From Bradyrhizobium sp. ISRA464 (GTDB lineage Bacteria > Pseudomonadota > Alphaproteobacteria > Rhizobiales > Xanthobacteraceae): a stretch of 64,000 nt of DNA. Positions 47,168 through 57,053 of this stretch are shown piece after piece (within the stretch, counting starts at the first letter, position 1; each line of letters opens with the position of its first letter). Made by a program: the position numbers and the translations under genes. The notes under the pieces are model-generated. The model saw only the letters and a list, made by a program, of their open reading frames with translations, did no database searches and had not been told where the DNA came from. Location: NCBI RefSeq assembly GCF_029910095.1, contig NZ_CP094526.1, positions 6,324,001-6,388,000 of the forward strand. The letters run 5' to 3'.

Positions 47168-47641
47168 GTGGACATCGAGCGTTGCGATTCAAGCACTCAC
47201 TGCTTCAAACACGGCGCCAACCAGCTGGCAGACGCCAGCGCAGGACCCGTTTGCGAAGACAAGGGTGCTCGCGAAACGATTCAGTTGCTCAACGCGCTGA
47301 CAAGCGCACTGATAGTGGCGGAAACAGAGCGCGATAGCCTCGATAGGCCGAGAACCAGCGATGGCGTTGGCGAGCGGGAAACCGGACGAATATTACAGGG
47401 ACCCAACGTTGTCTACTATCCGGAAGACCTTCAGCTTCTCGGCAGAATTTTTGACCTCGCGATCGCTGCCTTACCAGAAGCCTTGCAAACTCCAACCAAC
47501 CGGTCGACAGTCGCCAAGTTCATTTTGTCGCATGCCGTGATTACCGAGGGTCGGCTGCATGTTTCCGATCCAACTCCTGCGGCACTTTGCTCCTGCCGAT
47601 TGATAAAGCCGACCTCCAATCCTTGCGCGTGCAGTTCATAG
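47168..47641 (+). CDS. Small acidic protein (157 aa), paralogue of the gene at 37446
   Basis: GTG 47168 with GGAG about eight bases upstream. Residues about 75-125 (YYPEDLQLLGRIFDLAIAALPEALQTPTNRSTVAKFILSHAV) match the 69-residue protein at 37446. The N-terminal 70 residues are extra; the last 25 (APALCSCRLIKPTS-like) look like a shifted frame, so the 3-prime end may be damaged. Function unknown; probably a soluble helical protein of a rhizobial island family. Confidence 0.6.
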   Translation: MDIERCDSSTHCFKHGANQLADASAGPVCEDKGARETIQLLNALTSALIVAETERDSLDRPRTSDGVGERETGRILQGPNVVYYPEDLQLLGRIFDLAIAALPEALQTPTNRSTVAKFILSHAVITEGRLHVSDPTPAALCSCRLIKPTSNPCACSS

Positions 47642-48617
47642 ATGCTCTGATGCCGCATTATCCGAAGACTATTCTCTCAGATTGCGAGCTGCCAACAAGC
47701 ATCTTTCCGGCCTGCCGCAATTCCTCTTCGACACAAATCGTCGTTGTCCTGCTGGCGTGATGCAAGGCGCACGGGCGCCATGCGTCCGTCGCGCGAGGCC
47801 AGCATCACAGACGACGAACTAAGCGGCATCCTTTCCGCTGTCGAGCGAAAGCCGGCAAGCAACCGGGGACCTGGCTTACGCTGCAGACCGCCGGAGCCAC
47901 GACGACAAGATGCTTATCGCAATGGCCGCGTGCCGACGAGAGCTGATACGGCAGCGATTCGTTCGTTTGCGCCGGCATGCAAGCCGGCATGCAATGCAAC
48001 TCGGTGAACCGCGAACTTTTGACGGTTACATCAACCCACCAAGAACGACATCCCCGCACCTGTCGAACGCTGCGTGAAGCCCACAATCGGGCAAGCGTGC
48101 CCGCGCTGCTAGGCATGATCGCCTCAATTGAACCACCACTCCTCTCTCATGCACGATTCGCTCCGCTGAGAAGCAAACGCTGCGCCACGCGCGCCGGACT
48201 TCCGCATCCGGGCACCTCGGCAACAGTCCCGATCCGGATGGGCATGTCACGAATACGAGCGTCCCGGAAACAAATTTGCAGAAAGCCGCTCTAAAGTTCG
48301 GAAGCGCTAAATTGAACGATCGGATCGCTGCACCGGAAGAGCGCAAAAGCCGGTTACGACTTCAAAGTCCATGTCGCACGGCCGCCACCGCAAGCAGAGT
48401 ACTCGGCCACAAGCAATGCAAATTACTTCGAGACCTGACGGCGGGTCATCTCAAGTTCAACGAGCGTTGCTATTAATGTCAGCGGCCGCGTCGAGTTCTC
48501 CCTCAATGGGCATGCCGCCAACGGATCCAATGCTCCACTATGGCACGCTGAGCACGCAAATCGGGGAGCCGGATTGCTCATCACCCTCTGCATCAGCATG
48601 TCGCAGGAGCATTTGAG
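47642..48617. other. Gene-poor stretch
   Basis: No plausible gene or motif. It ends at the GGAG site of the next small gene. Confidence 0.4.
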
Positions 48618-48863
48618 ATGGACCAGACTTTATCCAAGCCCGATCAAACGCCGCAGGCTCTCGTAAGCGCTGCATTTGATAAGGCGTGGCGCTTTGTCGA
48701 GGCCGATCCGATCTTGGCACACACTCGCAAGACAGTTTTGCACAGCCGACTGCGAGCTCATCTGCAATGCTCAATTATGAGCGGTGAACGCAGCACATTG
48801 AAGCTAGCAAACGAGGCGATAGCAAAGCTACGTGCCGAACTGGCGGGGCCACCAAAACGATAG
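48618..48863 (+). CDS. Small helical protein (81 aa), unknown function
   Basis: ATG 48618 has GGAG about nine bases upstream. The protein (ALVSAAFDKAWRFVEADPIL, RLRAHLQC, LKLANEAIAKLRAEL) is helical and charged, without signal or membrane segment, and resembles short proteins common in Bradyrhizobium genomes. No function known. Confidence 0.65.
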   Translation: MDQTLSKPDQTPQALVSAAFDKAWRFVEADPILAHTRKTVLHSRLRAHLQCSIMSGERSTLKLANEAIAKLRAELAGPPKR

Positions 48864-49347
48864 GCGGGGATAGAGAGATGTTAGCGACCGCTTTCCGGAC
48901 TAAAGGTGGGCGTCTGAGGATCTCAGTCTGGCAATGCCCAGCGCCGAATAAGCATTTATGATCGAGGCACGAGTCCACTGGACGGTCGAGATCGTTCTTT
49001 GCCAGATCAAAACGAGCGACGACCGAGCGATCGATAAGATCCGGGTGGCGCGCCAATGTCCGCGACTCGGCGAGTATCATGACGTCGTAAGTGCGGGCAC
49101 ACGACCTGCGTCCCGCCCGACGAATGATACTCGGTGGGAGCTCGCACCTGCCGCTTTCGACAATGGCCTGCGGCAGGACGAAGCGGCTGCCGTCGTCATC
49201 ACGCATCATCACGACGACTCTGCAAGCTGACGCAGCGTACGATTGCAGCCATTTCTTCCGAAAACATGTTGTGCTGAAGTTACAGCAATTCGTGACGATC
49301 TTGCTAAGACGCGCAGCGCCGGGCACATCGAAAGGAACGACACCAGA
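48864..49347. other. Gene-poor stretch
   Basis: No gene supported; upstream region of the outer-membrane barrel gene, with AAAGGA just before its ATG. Confidence 0.4.
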
Positions 49348-50082
49348 ATGAAGAATTTGCTGCTTTTGACTGCAAGCATCCTCGCGCTTGGCGCGTTGAC
49401 GCCTGCATTTGGCGCGGACCTCGCTGCGCAGCCGATCGCCAAGGCTCCCCCGCCCCCCGTAACCGCCACGCTCAATGACTGGACGGGCTACTATATCGGT
49501 ATCAATGGCGGCTGGGGCTCGAGCCGCAACTGCTGGGACGCCGGGGGCATCCTACCCGAGGGCTGCCATGACGCGGTTGGCGGAACCCTCGGTGGCCAGA
49601 TCGGCCATCGTTGGCAGATATTCAACACGGTCTACGGTCTCGAAGCCCAAGGTAACTGGGCCGACTTCAGCGGCTCCAATGTGAGCGCTGCCTTCCCCGC
49701 AGATACGATTCGCACCAAGGTCGATGCGTTCGGTCTGCTTACCGGTCAGATCGGTTACGCGTTCAATAACGTTCTGCTCTACGCAAAGGGCGGAGCTGCG
49801 GTGACCAGCAATACCTATCAGATCAACGCGGCGTCTACCGGTACCGAGCTTGCCAAGAGCGACAATATTCGTTGGGGTGGTACGATCGGCGCGGGTTTTG
49901 AAGTCAGCCTGACGCCCAGCTGGTCGGTTGGCGTCGAGTATGACCACCTGTTCATGCCAGACAGCAATCTCACCTTCACCACGGCCGCTGGCGGGGTCGC
50001 CACCGATCGTATCAGCCAGGATATCGATCTCGTGACCGCGCGGCTCAATTACAAGTTCGGCCCGGCATTGCCCAAGTACTGA
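49348..50082 (+). CDS. Outer-membrane beta-barrel protein (Omp25/RopB type)
   Basis: A 244-residue porin-like protein with a signal peptide (MKNLLLLTASILALGALTPAFGAD) and an 8-strand barrel pattern typical of rhizobial Omp25/RopB proteins: DWTGYYIGINGGWG, GGTLGGQIGHRWQ, GQIGYAFNNVLLYAKGGAAV, GGTIGAGFEVSLTPSWSVGVEYDHLFM and a final aromatic strand ending RLNYKFGPALPKY. The start is set by AAAGGA 12 bases upstream. A strong terminator follows. Confidence 0.93.
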   Translation: MKNLLLLTASILALGALTPAFGADLAAQPIAKAPPPPVTATLNDWTGYYIGINGGWGSSRNCWDAGGILPEGCHDAVGGTLGGQIGHRWQIFNTVYGLEAQGNWADFSGSNVSAAFPADTIRTKVDAFGLLTGQIGYAFNNVLLYAKGGAAVTSNTYQINAASTGTELAKSDNIRWGGTIGAGFEVSLTPSWSVGVEYDHLFMPDSNLTFTTAAGGVATDRISQDIDLVTARLNYKFGPALPKY

Positions 50083-50109
50083 TCTCTGCGCGCTTGGGGC
50101 GACGGATCA

Positions 50110-50138
50110 AGGAGCCCCGACCTTTGGTCGGGGCTCCT
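50110..50138 (+). terminator. Rho-independent terminator of the barrel gene
   Basis: GGAGCCCCGACC and GGTCGGGGCTCC form a perfect 12-bp stem with a TTT loop, 27 bp after the stop; GCTTTT follows. Confidence 0.85.
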
Positions 50139-50398
50139 GCTTTTGGTGCGTCTGTCGCGAGCAACAATCATTCATGCGGCTGCCGCATTCCAAGCTCCCC
50201 GATTCGAGATCGCGGGCTCGTTTTTCCGGCGAGCCGGTTCGGCTCGTCAGGACCGATCGTCCTCAATGGGCTACTCTGGTTCGCGATGCCCAGAGGCGTT
50301 TTGTGATCGTTGCAACACGTCCCGCGCCAACTTCCTGGACGTGTCAGGATCCGATGTCACATCTGCATTCGCTCAACACGACTTCCACGCAGTTGGTT

Positions 50399-51124
50399 TC
50401 AGAGAAGATTGAGACGCATCGCAATAATGATGGCTTGGATCCGACTTGTCGCACCCAGTTTACGCATCGCGTTCTTGAGATGAAAGTTAACTGTGTTTTC
50501 GCTGATCTTCAATATTACCCCCATTTCCCACGACGATTTGCCCTCTGCCGCCCACCGCATACACTCTAATTCGCGCTCGGAGAGCGTCACTTTCCTATTG
50601 CAGCTGTCGTCGGAGGGACGCACGATCTCCACGCACGCGGTGTGAAAGTGCCAAGCGAGCGCGTTGAGATGGCTGATGCGATGTCGAGGATCAACATCGT
50701 CAGACGGCGATGCAAACGATACCACCGAGAGTCGTCCAAGCGGCCCGAACAATGGCACACTCATTCCGTGCTTCAGTCCCGCTTCTCTGGCTTCATTCAG
50801 TACCCGCCTTTCATCGGCCTGGAGTTGATAGTACTCGGGGAGCTGATCCCACAGAAACGGCCGAGCAAGCATTGGTGTTCGGCGGACGATTGGATCGATC
50901 GTATGGTACTTGCGTTTAAAATATCGATCGCACCAATCTGCAGGCCATTTCACGGCCACTGTGGGCGGTGGATACTCCGGAAAACGAAGCGGCTCCACGA
51001 AATTGAGCGCTCCGTAGGCAACTTCGCTGAATCCCTCCTTGCTCGCGCAGCTCACCAGGAGCTCGAATAACACTCTGAGGGATTGCGTTTGATTTGCGCA
51101 TTCGGTGAAGCTGAAAAGATCCAT
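50399..51124 (-). CDS. LuxR-type quorum-sensing regulator (solo)
   Basis: A 241-residue LuxR protein. The N-terminal autoinducer-binding domain keeps the key residues of TraR/LuxR: W and Y in ADWCDRYF, D and P in HTIDPIV, W in RPFLWDQL and G in LKHGMSVPL. The C-terminal HTH is LSERELECMRWAAEGKSSWEMGVILKISENTVNFHLKNAMRKL. ATG 51124 (MDLFSFTECANQ) is preferred over the longer frame to 51220. No luxI-type synthase is in the window, so it may respond to signals made elsewhere in the genome or by neighbours. Target genes unknown. Confidence 0.92.
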   Translation of the reverse strand: MDLFSFTECANQTQSLRVLFELLVSCASKEGFSEVAYGALNFVEPLRFPEYPPPTVAVKWPADWCDRYFKRKYHTIDPIVRRTPMLARPFLWDQLPEYYQLQADERRVLNEAREAGLKHGMSVPLFGPLGRLSVVSFASPSDDVDPRHRISHLNALAWHFHTACVEIVRPSDDSCNRKVTLSERELECMRWAAEGKSSWEMGVILKISENTVNFHLKNAMRKLGATSRIQAIIIAMRLNLL

Positions 51125-51299
51125 TATGGGCGCCTCTGGAGGGCGCGCCAAACGGTCAGCCTCGCGCCGTTCTATTGAGCTTGCTCTGGGCGAAGGCAAG
51201 TTCTGTACGATCAACTGCACTGTCCGACTCCACTCTTTGCGCGCTTAGACGCTCCGCCCGTGGCAGCCGCTGTTGTCGGATCCGTTACTCTTTGCGGCA

Positions 51300-51884
51300 G
51301 GTGCAAAATCGCGGGCGGGTCGATCAAGCAGCAGCGCTGCGGCGACGCTCGCTTTTCCAGGCTTAAACAGCACGCCGGGCGTGCCGGAAACCCTCGGAAG
51401 TCGCTAGAGGCGACAATTGCTCTTGCGAGGTCGCCGCGCGGCATCAACGACGCTTCGCTGCATCTCGAGGGAGCGTTCGGCCAGAGCCGGGATGACGAGG
51501 TTCTCCACTTTGGTGAACTACAGCGTGCTGACCCGCTTCGCGACACCGGACACCACCAAGGCTGTTGCGCGGTTGATGCTCGGCTTGCCGGCGAAGACGA
51601 AATCAAGTGGGTCATATCCCGTCCCGATCCTGCAGATCGGCGTTACCGGCCCGCATCTGGTCGTCAGTATGTGGCTGCGGGCGAGCACACGATCGGTGAG
51701 GTGCCGGGCCTAATCGTTGCGAATGGAGCGCTCCTTGCGCGACTATGAGGCGTCTGCAGCTCTCAGTTCGGCGCGAACAAATCGTATGGCTCAATGGCGA
51801 TCGGCTTCCCCAGTGCATGCCGGCCGGGCTACCCAGGCACTCGTGGAGCCGAGAGACCTGCTTGACGCAGAGGACACTTTGCAT
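51300..51884 (-). pseudogene. Degenerate second fixA
   Basis: From ATG 51884 the minus strand reads MQSVLCVKQV (FixA: MHTVVCIKQV), and further on, in shifting frames, IEPYDLFA (FixA INPYDLFA), LTDRVLARSHILTT (FixA LTDRCFAGSDTLATT) and PLDFVFAGKPSINRATALVVSGVAKRV (FixA PDVIFTGKQTIDGDTAQVGPGIAKRL). Stops and frameshifts separate the blocks. Order and spacing fit a whole ETF-beta gene in decay. It keeps an intact -24/-12 promoter. Confidence 0.75.
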
Positions 51885-51921
51885 GCGCATCTCCAGGCGG
51901 GAGAAGAACTGGGGTGGCAGC

Positions 51922-51937
51922 AGCAAGTGTCGTACCA
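51922..51937 (-). promoter_or_regulatory. RpoN promoter of the fixA pseudogene
   Basis: TGGTACGACACTTGCT, base for base the same as the promoter of the intact fixA at 21131, and at nearly the same distance (about 38 bp) from its ATG. Confidence 0.8.
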
Positions 51938-52637
51938 ATCGCAGGAGCTGAGAAAATCGACCATCAAGACAAGTACTTGACCAGGATTGCAGCGCACTGC
52001 AGATTGAAGCAATCGCGACATCAGGAGGAAATGCGACAATGCCGTTCGTGCGGCCTGACATTGGTTGACGTCGATCAAGCAAGGCGCTGTAAGACGACAC
52101 CTCCAGGCCGGATTTCAGCCCAAGCGCGCGTCGAGAGACTACTCGATGCCAAGGTCACTGCGATGCTGTGACAACTCATTCGCAGCAGCTCTACTATTCT
52201 TATTGCCAGCCGGTTTAGGTGGCTGCCGCCCGCTTTTACCCAGAGCTGTCGCATATGCGGCTCGTGCCGCGGTTTCGATGCGCCCTTTTTACGTTGGATA
52301 ACTCCACAAACTCGTCATGCCGGCCTTGGGCCGCCCTTGGCATCCATGTCTTGGCTTCCCGGCGAAAAAGACGTCATTGCCGGGACAAGGTGCCCGACGA
52401 ATCTCGGAGCGTCCATCACATAAGCTCGCCAGTGCCATATGCGATAGCCGTGTCTTTTCACCGTGATAGGCACTCTCAACCTTCCCTCGTGACCTGCCAC
52501 TGAGTTGCGGTTAACCTCTCGGAATTGTTGCAGCGAGACCGAAGTTTGGACCACCGAGAACTAGAGATTTGCGCCTCTGTCACGTTGGTGGGTTGGCTGC
52601 GCCCTGGGGGCGACGTCGGCCTCTTGCCGCACTCCGG
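51938..52637. other. Gene-poor stretch
   Basis: No gene supported between the pseudo-fixA promoter and the vapC end. Confidence 0.4.
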
Positions 52638-53034
52638 TCAGGCCGCCTCGATGTCAGTCTGCGCAAAATCGCCACCTTTGAACATTAAGGGCTGGCCCAG
52701 GTGTCTGGCGCAGGCATAGGCGAAACAGTCCCCGAAATTGAGCCGCGCGGGATGGCGGCCCTTGCCGTAGCGATCGAAGGCGTCGAGCGCGATCCTGGCC
52801 GCCTGCGGCGGCACCGCCACCATCTCGATCTTGACCAGCACGAGATAGGATTCTAATGCCTGCGCCGCCTCGTGGATCGGCAGGTTGAGCACCCGCGCGA
52901 CCGCGATTGCCGCCTCCCACGCCGCCAGCGGCGAAGTCAGGCGGGTTCGCGTCATCTGCAGGCGGGCCAGAAGCTCGCGCGCTTCGCTCTCATCAGTGAA
53001 CAGCGCCCGTCAGCGCCGAGGCATCGATGAACAT
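52638..53034 (-). pseudogene. vapC: VapC-like PIN-domain toxin with a frameshift
   Basis: ATG 53034 overlaps the antitoxin stop (TGATG) and starts MFIDASALT with the first PIN aspartate. An extra base near 53006-53008 then forces a stop; removing it gives [22 protein letters not shown] and joins the open frame to 52638. The remaining PIN acidic residues are present ([29 protein letters not shown]). As read, the RNase toxin is inactivated. A sequencing error would restore it. Confidence 0.8.
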
Positions 53035-53279
53035 CAGCCATCCTCGTACAGGCTGTCGCGGAACGCCCGGTCGGCCGGTTGGCCCTTCGCCGGATTGCCT
53101 TTCGCGCGCAGCTCGCTGCAGAACCGAACGCCGATCTCGACTAGGGAGGGAGTGCCTTGTTCGCGCTCGAGCTCATGGGCCAACGCGGTGTGCACGGCCT
53201 CGGTGAGGCCAATTCGTTTGAGCGCGGCCACCTTGCGGGCCAGCGCATCGGGCTCCGGATTCTTAATATAGAAGGCCAT
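53034..53279 (-). CDS. vapB: VapB-type antitoxin
   Basis: An 81-residue antitoxin: MAFYIKNPEPDALARKVAALKRIGLTEAVHTALAHELERE is the ribbon-helix-helix-like DNA-binding start of Rv0623/PSK-type VapB, and FRDSLYEDG the toxin-binding tail. It overlaps vapC by one base and would repress the operon and neutralise the toxin. Intact, while its toxin is frameshifted. Confidence 0.85.
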   Translation of the reverse strand: MAFYIKNPEPDALARKVAALKRIGLTEAVHTALAHELEREQGTPSLVEIGVRFCSELRAKGNPAKGQPADRAFRDSLYEDG

Positions 53280-54210
53280 GACGCAGCTCTCTACACTACG
53301 CGTATATCCGCATATATAGATTTAGATATACTAGGCAAGGACAGATTGGCAATTGCGGGCAAAATGAAAACCCGACCCTCCCCTATTCCGGTGAGAATAG
53401 CAGCTTCCTGCTCAACATTGTGGTGATTGAGCCCTGGTTCCATCCCGGTCGAACTTGATCGCGGCGATCTTCCGTCGGCCTTCGCTCAGTTCCATATGCA
53501 ACCGTTAGTTTAATCATACGTGAGTACGATCTTAGGAAGAGCGCACGGCGCTTGGCGATCAAGCCGGCGGCTTGGGGCGATGTCGCGCTTCACCGCCCCG
53601 CCCCAAAACTGGCTCGGCCAGTATTCATGGCTGCCGTGACAAATCTTCGTTTCCAAAACAGCGAAAATCGGGACGCGTTCAAGGGCGACCGATCGGCCGG
53701 CGCTCGCCACCGGCGCTGGATCATCGAGAGATTGTATCTATATCATTTCACACGCCTCGCCTCCCTTGGGGAGCCTGTTCGTCCTGGCGCGTCCCACCCA
53801 TCGAACGTCCGTTTGGCGATGTTCGGCGTCGCGATGCCGAGATGAAAAGCATGAGCGATTTTGTGCGAATGACACAAGCTCCGGCCCTAACGGGCAGTAA
53901 GCGATTGCGTGAGAGCAGACGACAGCAGGTGCTGACGCACAAGAGCGCATCGCGTGCGCGTGCTGACAGGATCGAACGTTCCAAACTCTTATGAAAGCTA
54001 GATGAGCTGCTTGGCTCTGGTCATCGAAGGCCCTGAACCAAGGCGCCCCCGACGCACTTTGCCGGGTAATAAGTGCGCCGGGTCCACCCCACATCATCAG
54101 TACATCCGGATGATATTGCCGGGAATGAAACAAGTAGCGTGGCGGAATTGAGGCGCGCTGCGCTTGAGCCCGGGTGTTCAAAAATACATTCGTGCGCAAC
54201 CGTGCGGGAG
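53280..54210. other. Gene-poor stretch
   Basis: No gene supported. AT-rich TATATCCGCATATATAGA near 53305 may be the vapBC promoter/operator. Confidence 0.4.
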
Positions 54211-54240
54211 CTTGAATCGTACGTAGCGTCAAGTTGTATG
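54211..54240 (+). promoter_or_regulatory. MerR-architecture promoter (site 5 of 5)
   Basis: TTGAAT, 19 bp, TATGAT, the best -10 of the five. The spacer CGTACGTAGCGTCAAGTTG is close to sites 1 and 4. A possible start (ATG 54320 behind AAGGAAGG) follows, but that ORF looks degenerate; hemN is 565 bp away. Confidence 0.55.
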
Positions 54241-54761
54241 ATTTCCAATTCGGCGCACCCTTCCGTAAACAGTTTCCCGTTCGTGATCGCGCGGGCCTTG
54301 CGACAACGATCAAGGAAGGCATGATGCTCTCATCGTCAGCGTCTCACAACATTGCCGCTGTCGTCATGCACCGCAGAACGGACCTCACGCGTCCGCTCTC
54401 CTCAAGCTTTCAAATATTTTTTCCGCGAAACCCTCCAGCGGCGAAGCTGGGTGTCCTCCGAGCACGATCGCGTTCAGGCACTCATTACCCCGGGAACTCG
54501 ACGTGGAGTTCAAGGCCTCTGTCCGAGAGGTGTCTTAATCGAGCGATCCGGCTTATTCGATCGGCGTCATTCACGGCGTGAACCATTTGGCAGGAGCGCC
54601 GTATCACACCAGGGTCGAGTTGGTGGTTAGCAGGTAGGCACGGCATGTAGGCCGATCATCGATAAATTTAGTCTCACGCCACCTCACCGGCGATCCGCCG
54701 CTAAGCCGCGCGCTTCGCAAGGAGATCACGGAACGCAGGCTTTGCAACGAGGGCGGACCGA

Positions 54762-54775
54762 TTGACATAGCGCAA
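54762..54775 (+). promoter_or_regulatory. FixK/FNR-type box upstream of hemN
   Basis: TTGACATAGCGCAA fits the FixK2 box TTG(A/C)-N6-(T/G)CAA exactly and lies 30 bp before the hemN ATG. FixK2 control of hemN genes is known in Bradyrhizobium. Confidence 0.7.
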
Positions 54776-54804
54776 AGACAGGTTCGCGCGCAGCGAACAG
54801 GTTA

Positions 54805-56169
54805 ATGGCAACAGAACTCTGGGACAGCAAAGCATTGCAGACTTCAATCCTGGATAAATACTGCGATGCTCGGCTGCCCTGGTACACGATTTATCCAACT
54901 GTGTCGGAGTTCTCAGCGGCAGTCAGCGTCGGCGCCTGTGAGAGATGGTTGAGGCGTCTTCCTGGTGACGATCCTGTATCGCTCTATCTCCACGTTCCGT
55001 TCTGCCGATCGATTTGCTGGTACTGCGGCTTTCCGACACAGCTTACGTGTCGGGATAAGCCGATCCTCGATTTTGTGGCAATGCTGCGAGAAGAGATCCG
55101 TTTGGTGGCAGATCACGTGCCGCAGGCGTTACCGGTGAGTGACGTGCACTTCGGTGGCGGAACACCGACCAGCATCGGGCCAACGGCGTTCCTGGAGCTA
55201 TTGGAACTTCTACGCCGCTGCTTCATGTTCAGCAAAATGGCAACGATCGCAATCGAGATCGATCCGCGCGCGTTGACGGCTGAGATGGCCGAAACCCTGG
55301 GAGTCGCCGGGGTCAATCGCGCAAGCATCGGCGTGCAAAGCTTCGATCCCATCGTTCAAAAGGCGGTCAACCGGGTCCAGAGCGAGGCTCAGACGGCGAC
55401 CGCGGTCGAACGTCTGCGTCGACACGGTATACGCCGCATCAATTTCGACCTGATCTTCGGTCTCCCAAATCAGACCGTACCGTCCTGCGTCCAGTCTGCG
55501 AAAACGGCGATTGCCATGCGCCCCGATCGGCTCGCGGTTTTCGGCTACGCGCACGTTCCGTCCTATATGAAGCGACAGCGCTTGATTGACGAGGAAGCAC
55601 TCCCGGATAACGCCGCTCGCGCCGAGCAAGCTGCGGCCGTGGCCGATACGCTGGTTGCCGCCGGCTACCGTCAAATCGGGCTCGACCATTTTGCCTTGCC
55701 GGACGACGAACTTACGCTGGCGCAGAAAGCCGGCCGGCTGCGACGCAACTCCCTGGGCTACTCGGCTGACACCTGCAAGACCGTGATCGGCTTCGGCCCG
55801 TCGGCCATCGGCCGTCTTGGTGATGGCTACGTCCAGAACGAAATCGCGACGGGTTCCTACAACCAGCACATCAGGGCCGGCCGTCTGGCAATATCGAGGG
55901 GCTACACTCTCACCGACGAAGACCGCCTCCGCGCCGCAATCATCGAGCGGCTGATGTGCGACTTGCAGGTCGATGTGTCGGCCATCTGCGCCGCTCACGG
56001 GTTCGACCCGGCCGCTTTTCTTGATTCGGCTGAACGCCTGGAGATGCTCGCCGAGGACGGCCTCGTGGACATCGATAAGGGTTTCATCCGCGTAAAGCAG
56101 GAGCACCGCTTTGTACTTCGCGCGGTTGCTTCCGCGTTCGACGCCTATCTCGGCCGCTCACCCTATTAA
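54805..56169 (+). CDS. hemN: Oxygen-independent coproporphyrinogen III dehydrogenase HemN
   Basis: A 454-residue radical-SAM enzyme that makes protoporphyrinogen IX without oxygen. The cluster motif CRSICWYC (C67, C71, C74) follows YLHVPF; FGGGTPTSIG is the SAM-binding GGGTP motif; ASIGVQSFDP, NFDLIFGLPNQT and IGLDHFALPDDEL are family landmarks. Length is that of true HemN. A FixK-type box just upstream places it under low-oxygen control, useful for haem supply in nodules. Confidence 0.95.
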   Translation: MATELWDSKALQTSILDKYCDARLPWYTIYPTVSEFSAAVSVGACERWLRRLPGDDPVSLYLHVPFCRSICWYCGFPTQLTCRDKPILDFVAMLREEIRLVADHVPQALPVSDVHFGGGTPTSIGPTAFLELLELLRRCFMFSKMATIAIEIDPRALTAEMAETLGVAGVNRASIGVQSFDPIVQKAVNRVQSEAQTATAVERLRRHGIRRINFDLIFGLPNQTVPSCVQSAKTAIAMRPDRLAVFGYAHVPSYMKRQRLIDEEALPDNAARAEQAAAVADTLVAAGYRQIGLDHFALPDDELTLAQKAGRLRRNSLGYSADTCKTVIGFGPSAIGRLGDGYVQNEIATGSYNQHIRAGRLAISRGYTLTDEDRLRAAIIERLMCDLQVDVSAICAAHGFDPAAFLDSAERLEMLAEDGLVDIDKGFIRVKQEHRFVLRAVASAFDAYLGRSPY

Positions 56170-56542
56170 CAGGGCCAGACAGGATAAGATTGCGGCTGCT
56201 GCGGCTCCGTTCCATCTTCGGTCGGGCGCTTCGGTATTCATCAACCGCTCCTCTGCAGTGGTGCGGCTGACAGCATCGGCTCAACATTGCCGGCGAAGCG
56301 TGCGATGGAGCTGCAACCTTCCTCTCACACGGCTGATTATTCGCTCTGCTGACTGAGCGAAGCGAGCCGCGAGAAACCTCACGATGACTCTTGGGATAGT
56401 CCACGCGTGCCGCTCCCCGCGAAGCATCTGATGGTAGAAAGCCGCGTGATGCTCGGCCGGCAAACAGCATCAGCTACCGGTCCGACGTGTATTTCTCGCG
56501 CCTTTCACGGGCGGGACTGCGCCGTTCGCACTCTTGAGAGCA
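56170..56542. other. Gene-poor stretch behind hemN
   Basis: No gene or clear terminator found. Confidence 0.4.
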
Positions 56543-57053
56543 TCAAGGCTCGTCTGTCTTTGAGCTCGATGTCAACGGCGCCCCTCCGACTGAAACTGGC
56601 CCTTGTGGTTTGGCGGACCGCGGCATTCTTTTGGCGGGGTTCGCAACGGCTTGGTCTGGCGAACGAGGAACAAAAGAGGAAGAAGAAGAAGAAGCGGAGG
56701 ACGTCAGTTTCTGCAACAAATCGATTCGTAAAGCCAAGGCTGCGATCTGATCCGCGATTCGCTTTAGGTCGGCCCGTTGGGCATCGATGCTGAGCTTGAG
56801 CTCGGCGATCCCATCGCCGACCTCGCGTTGTCCTGATTGAATTTCAGACAGGGCTGCCTTGTCCTGCCAGACAAGGCCAGCGGTGCGACAGCTTCACGGG
56901 AGGCCGCTACCTCGCCAACCTCTTCGATGCTTGCCCCAAAATAAACTCCCGCAGCGCCCAGCCCGAGGCAGAAAACTAAGAGCACCAGAACACACAGGGG
57001 GGCGCCTGGACGACCTCCGCAAGATCGGCGGCAACTCCGACGTCACGGCTTGA
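56543..57053 (-). pseudogene. Frameshifted membrane-anchored coiled-coil protein
   Basis: The minus strand first reads a membrane segment (VLVLLVFCLGLGAAGVYFGAS, then IEEVGEVAASREA). After a one-base shift it continues as KAALSEIQSGQREVGDGI and QRADLKRIADQIAALALRIDLLQ, a coiled coil, followed by a serine- and proline-rich tail to 56543. It resembles an uncharacterised Bradyrhizobium protein family with an N-terminal anchor. One frameshift near 56875 disrupts it. Confidence 0.55.

Noticed and set aside
55210..56106. 298-codon frame antisense to hemN
   Set aside because: Shadow of hemN.
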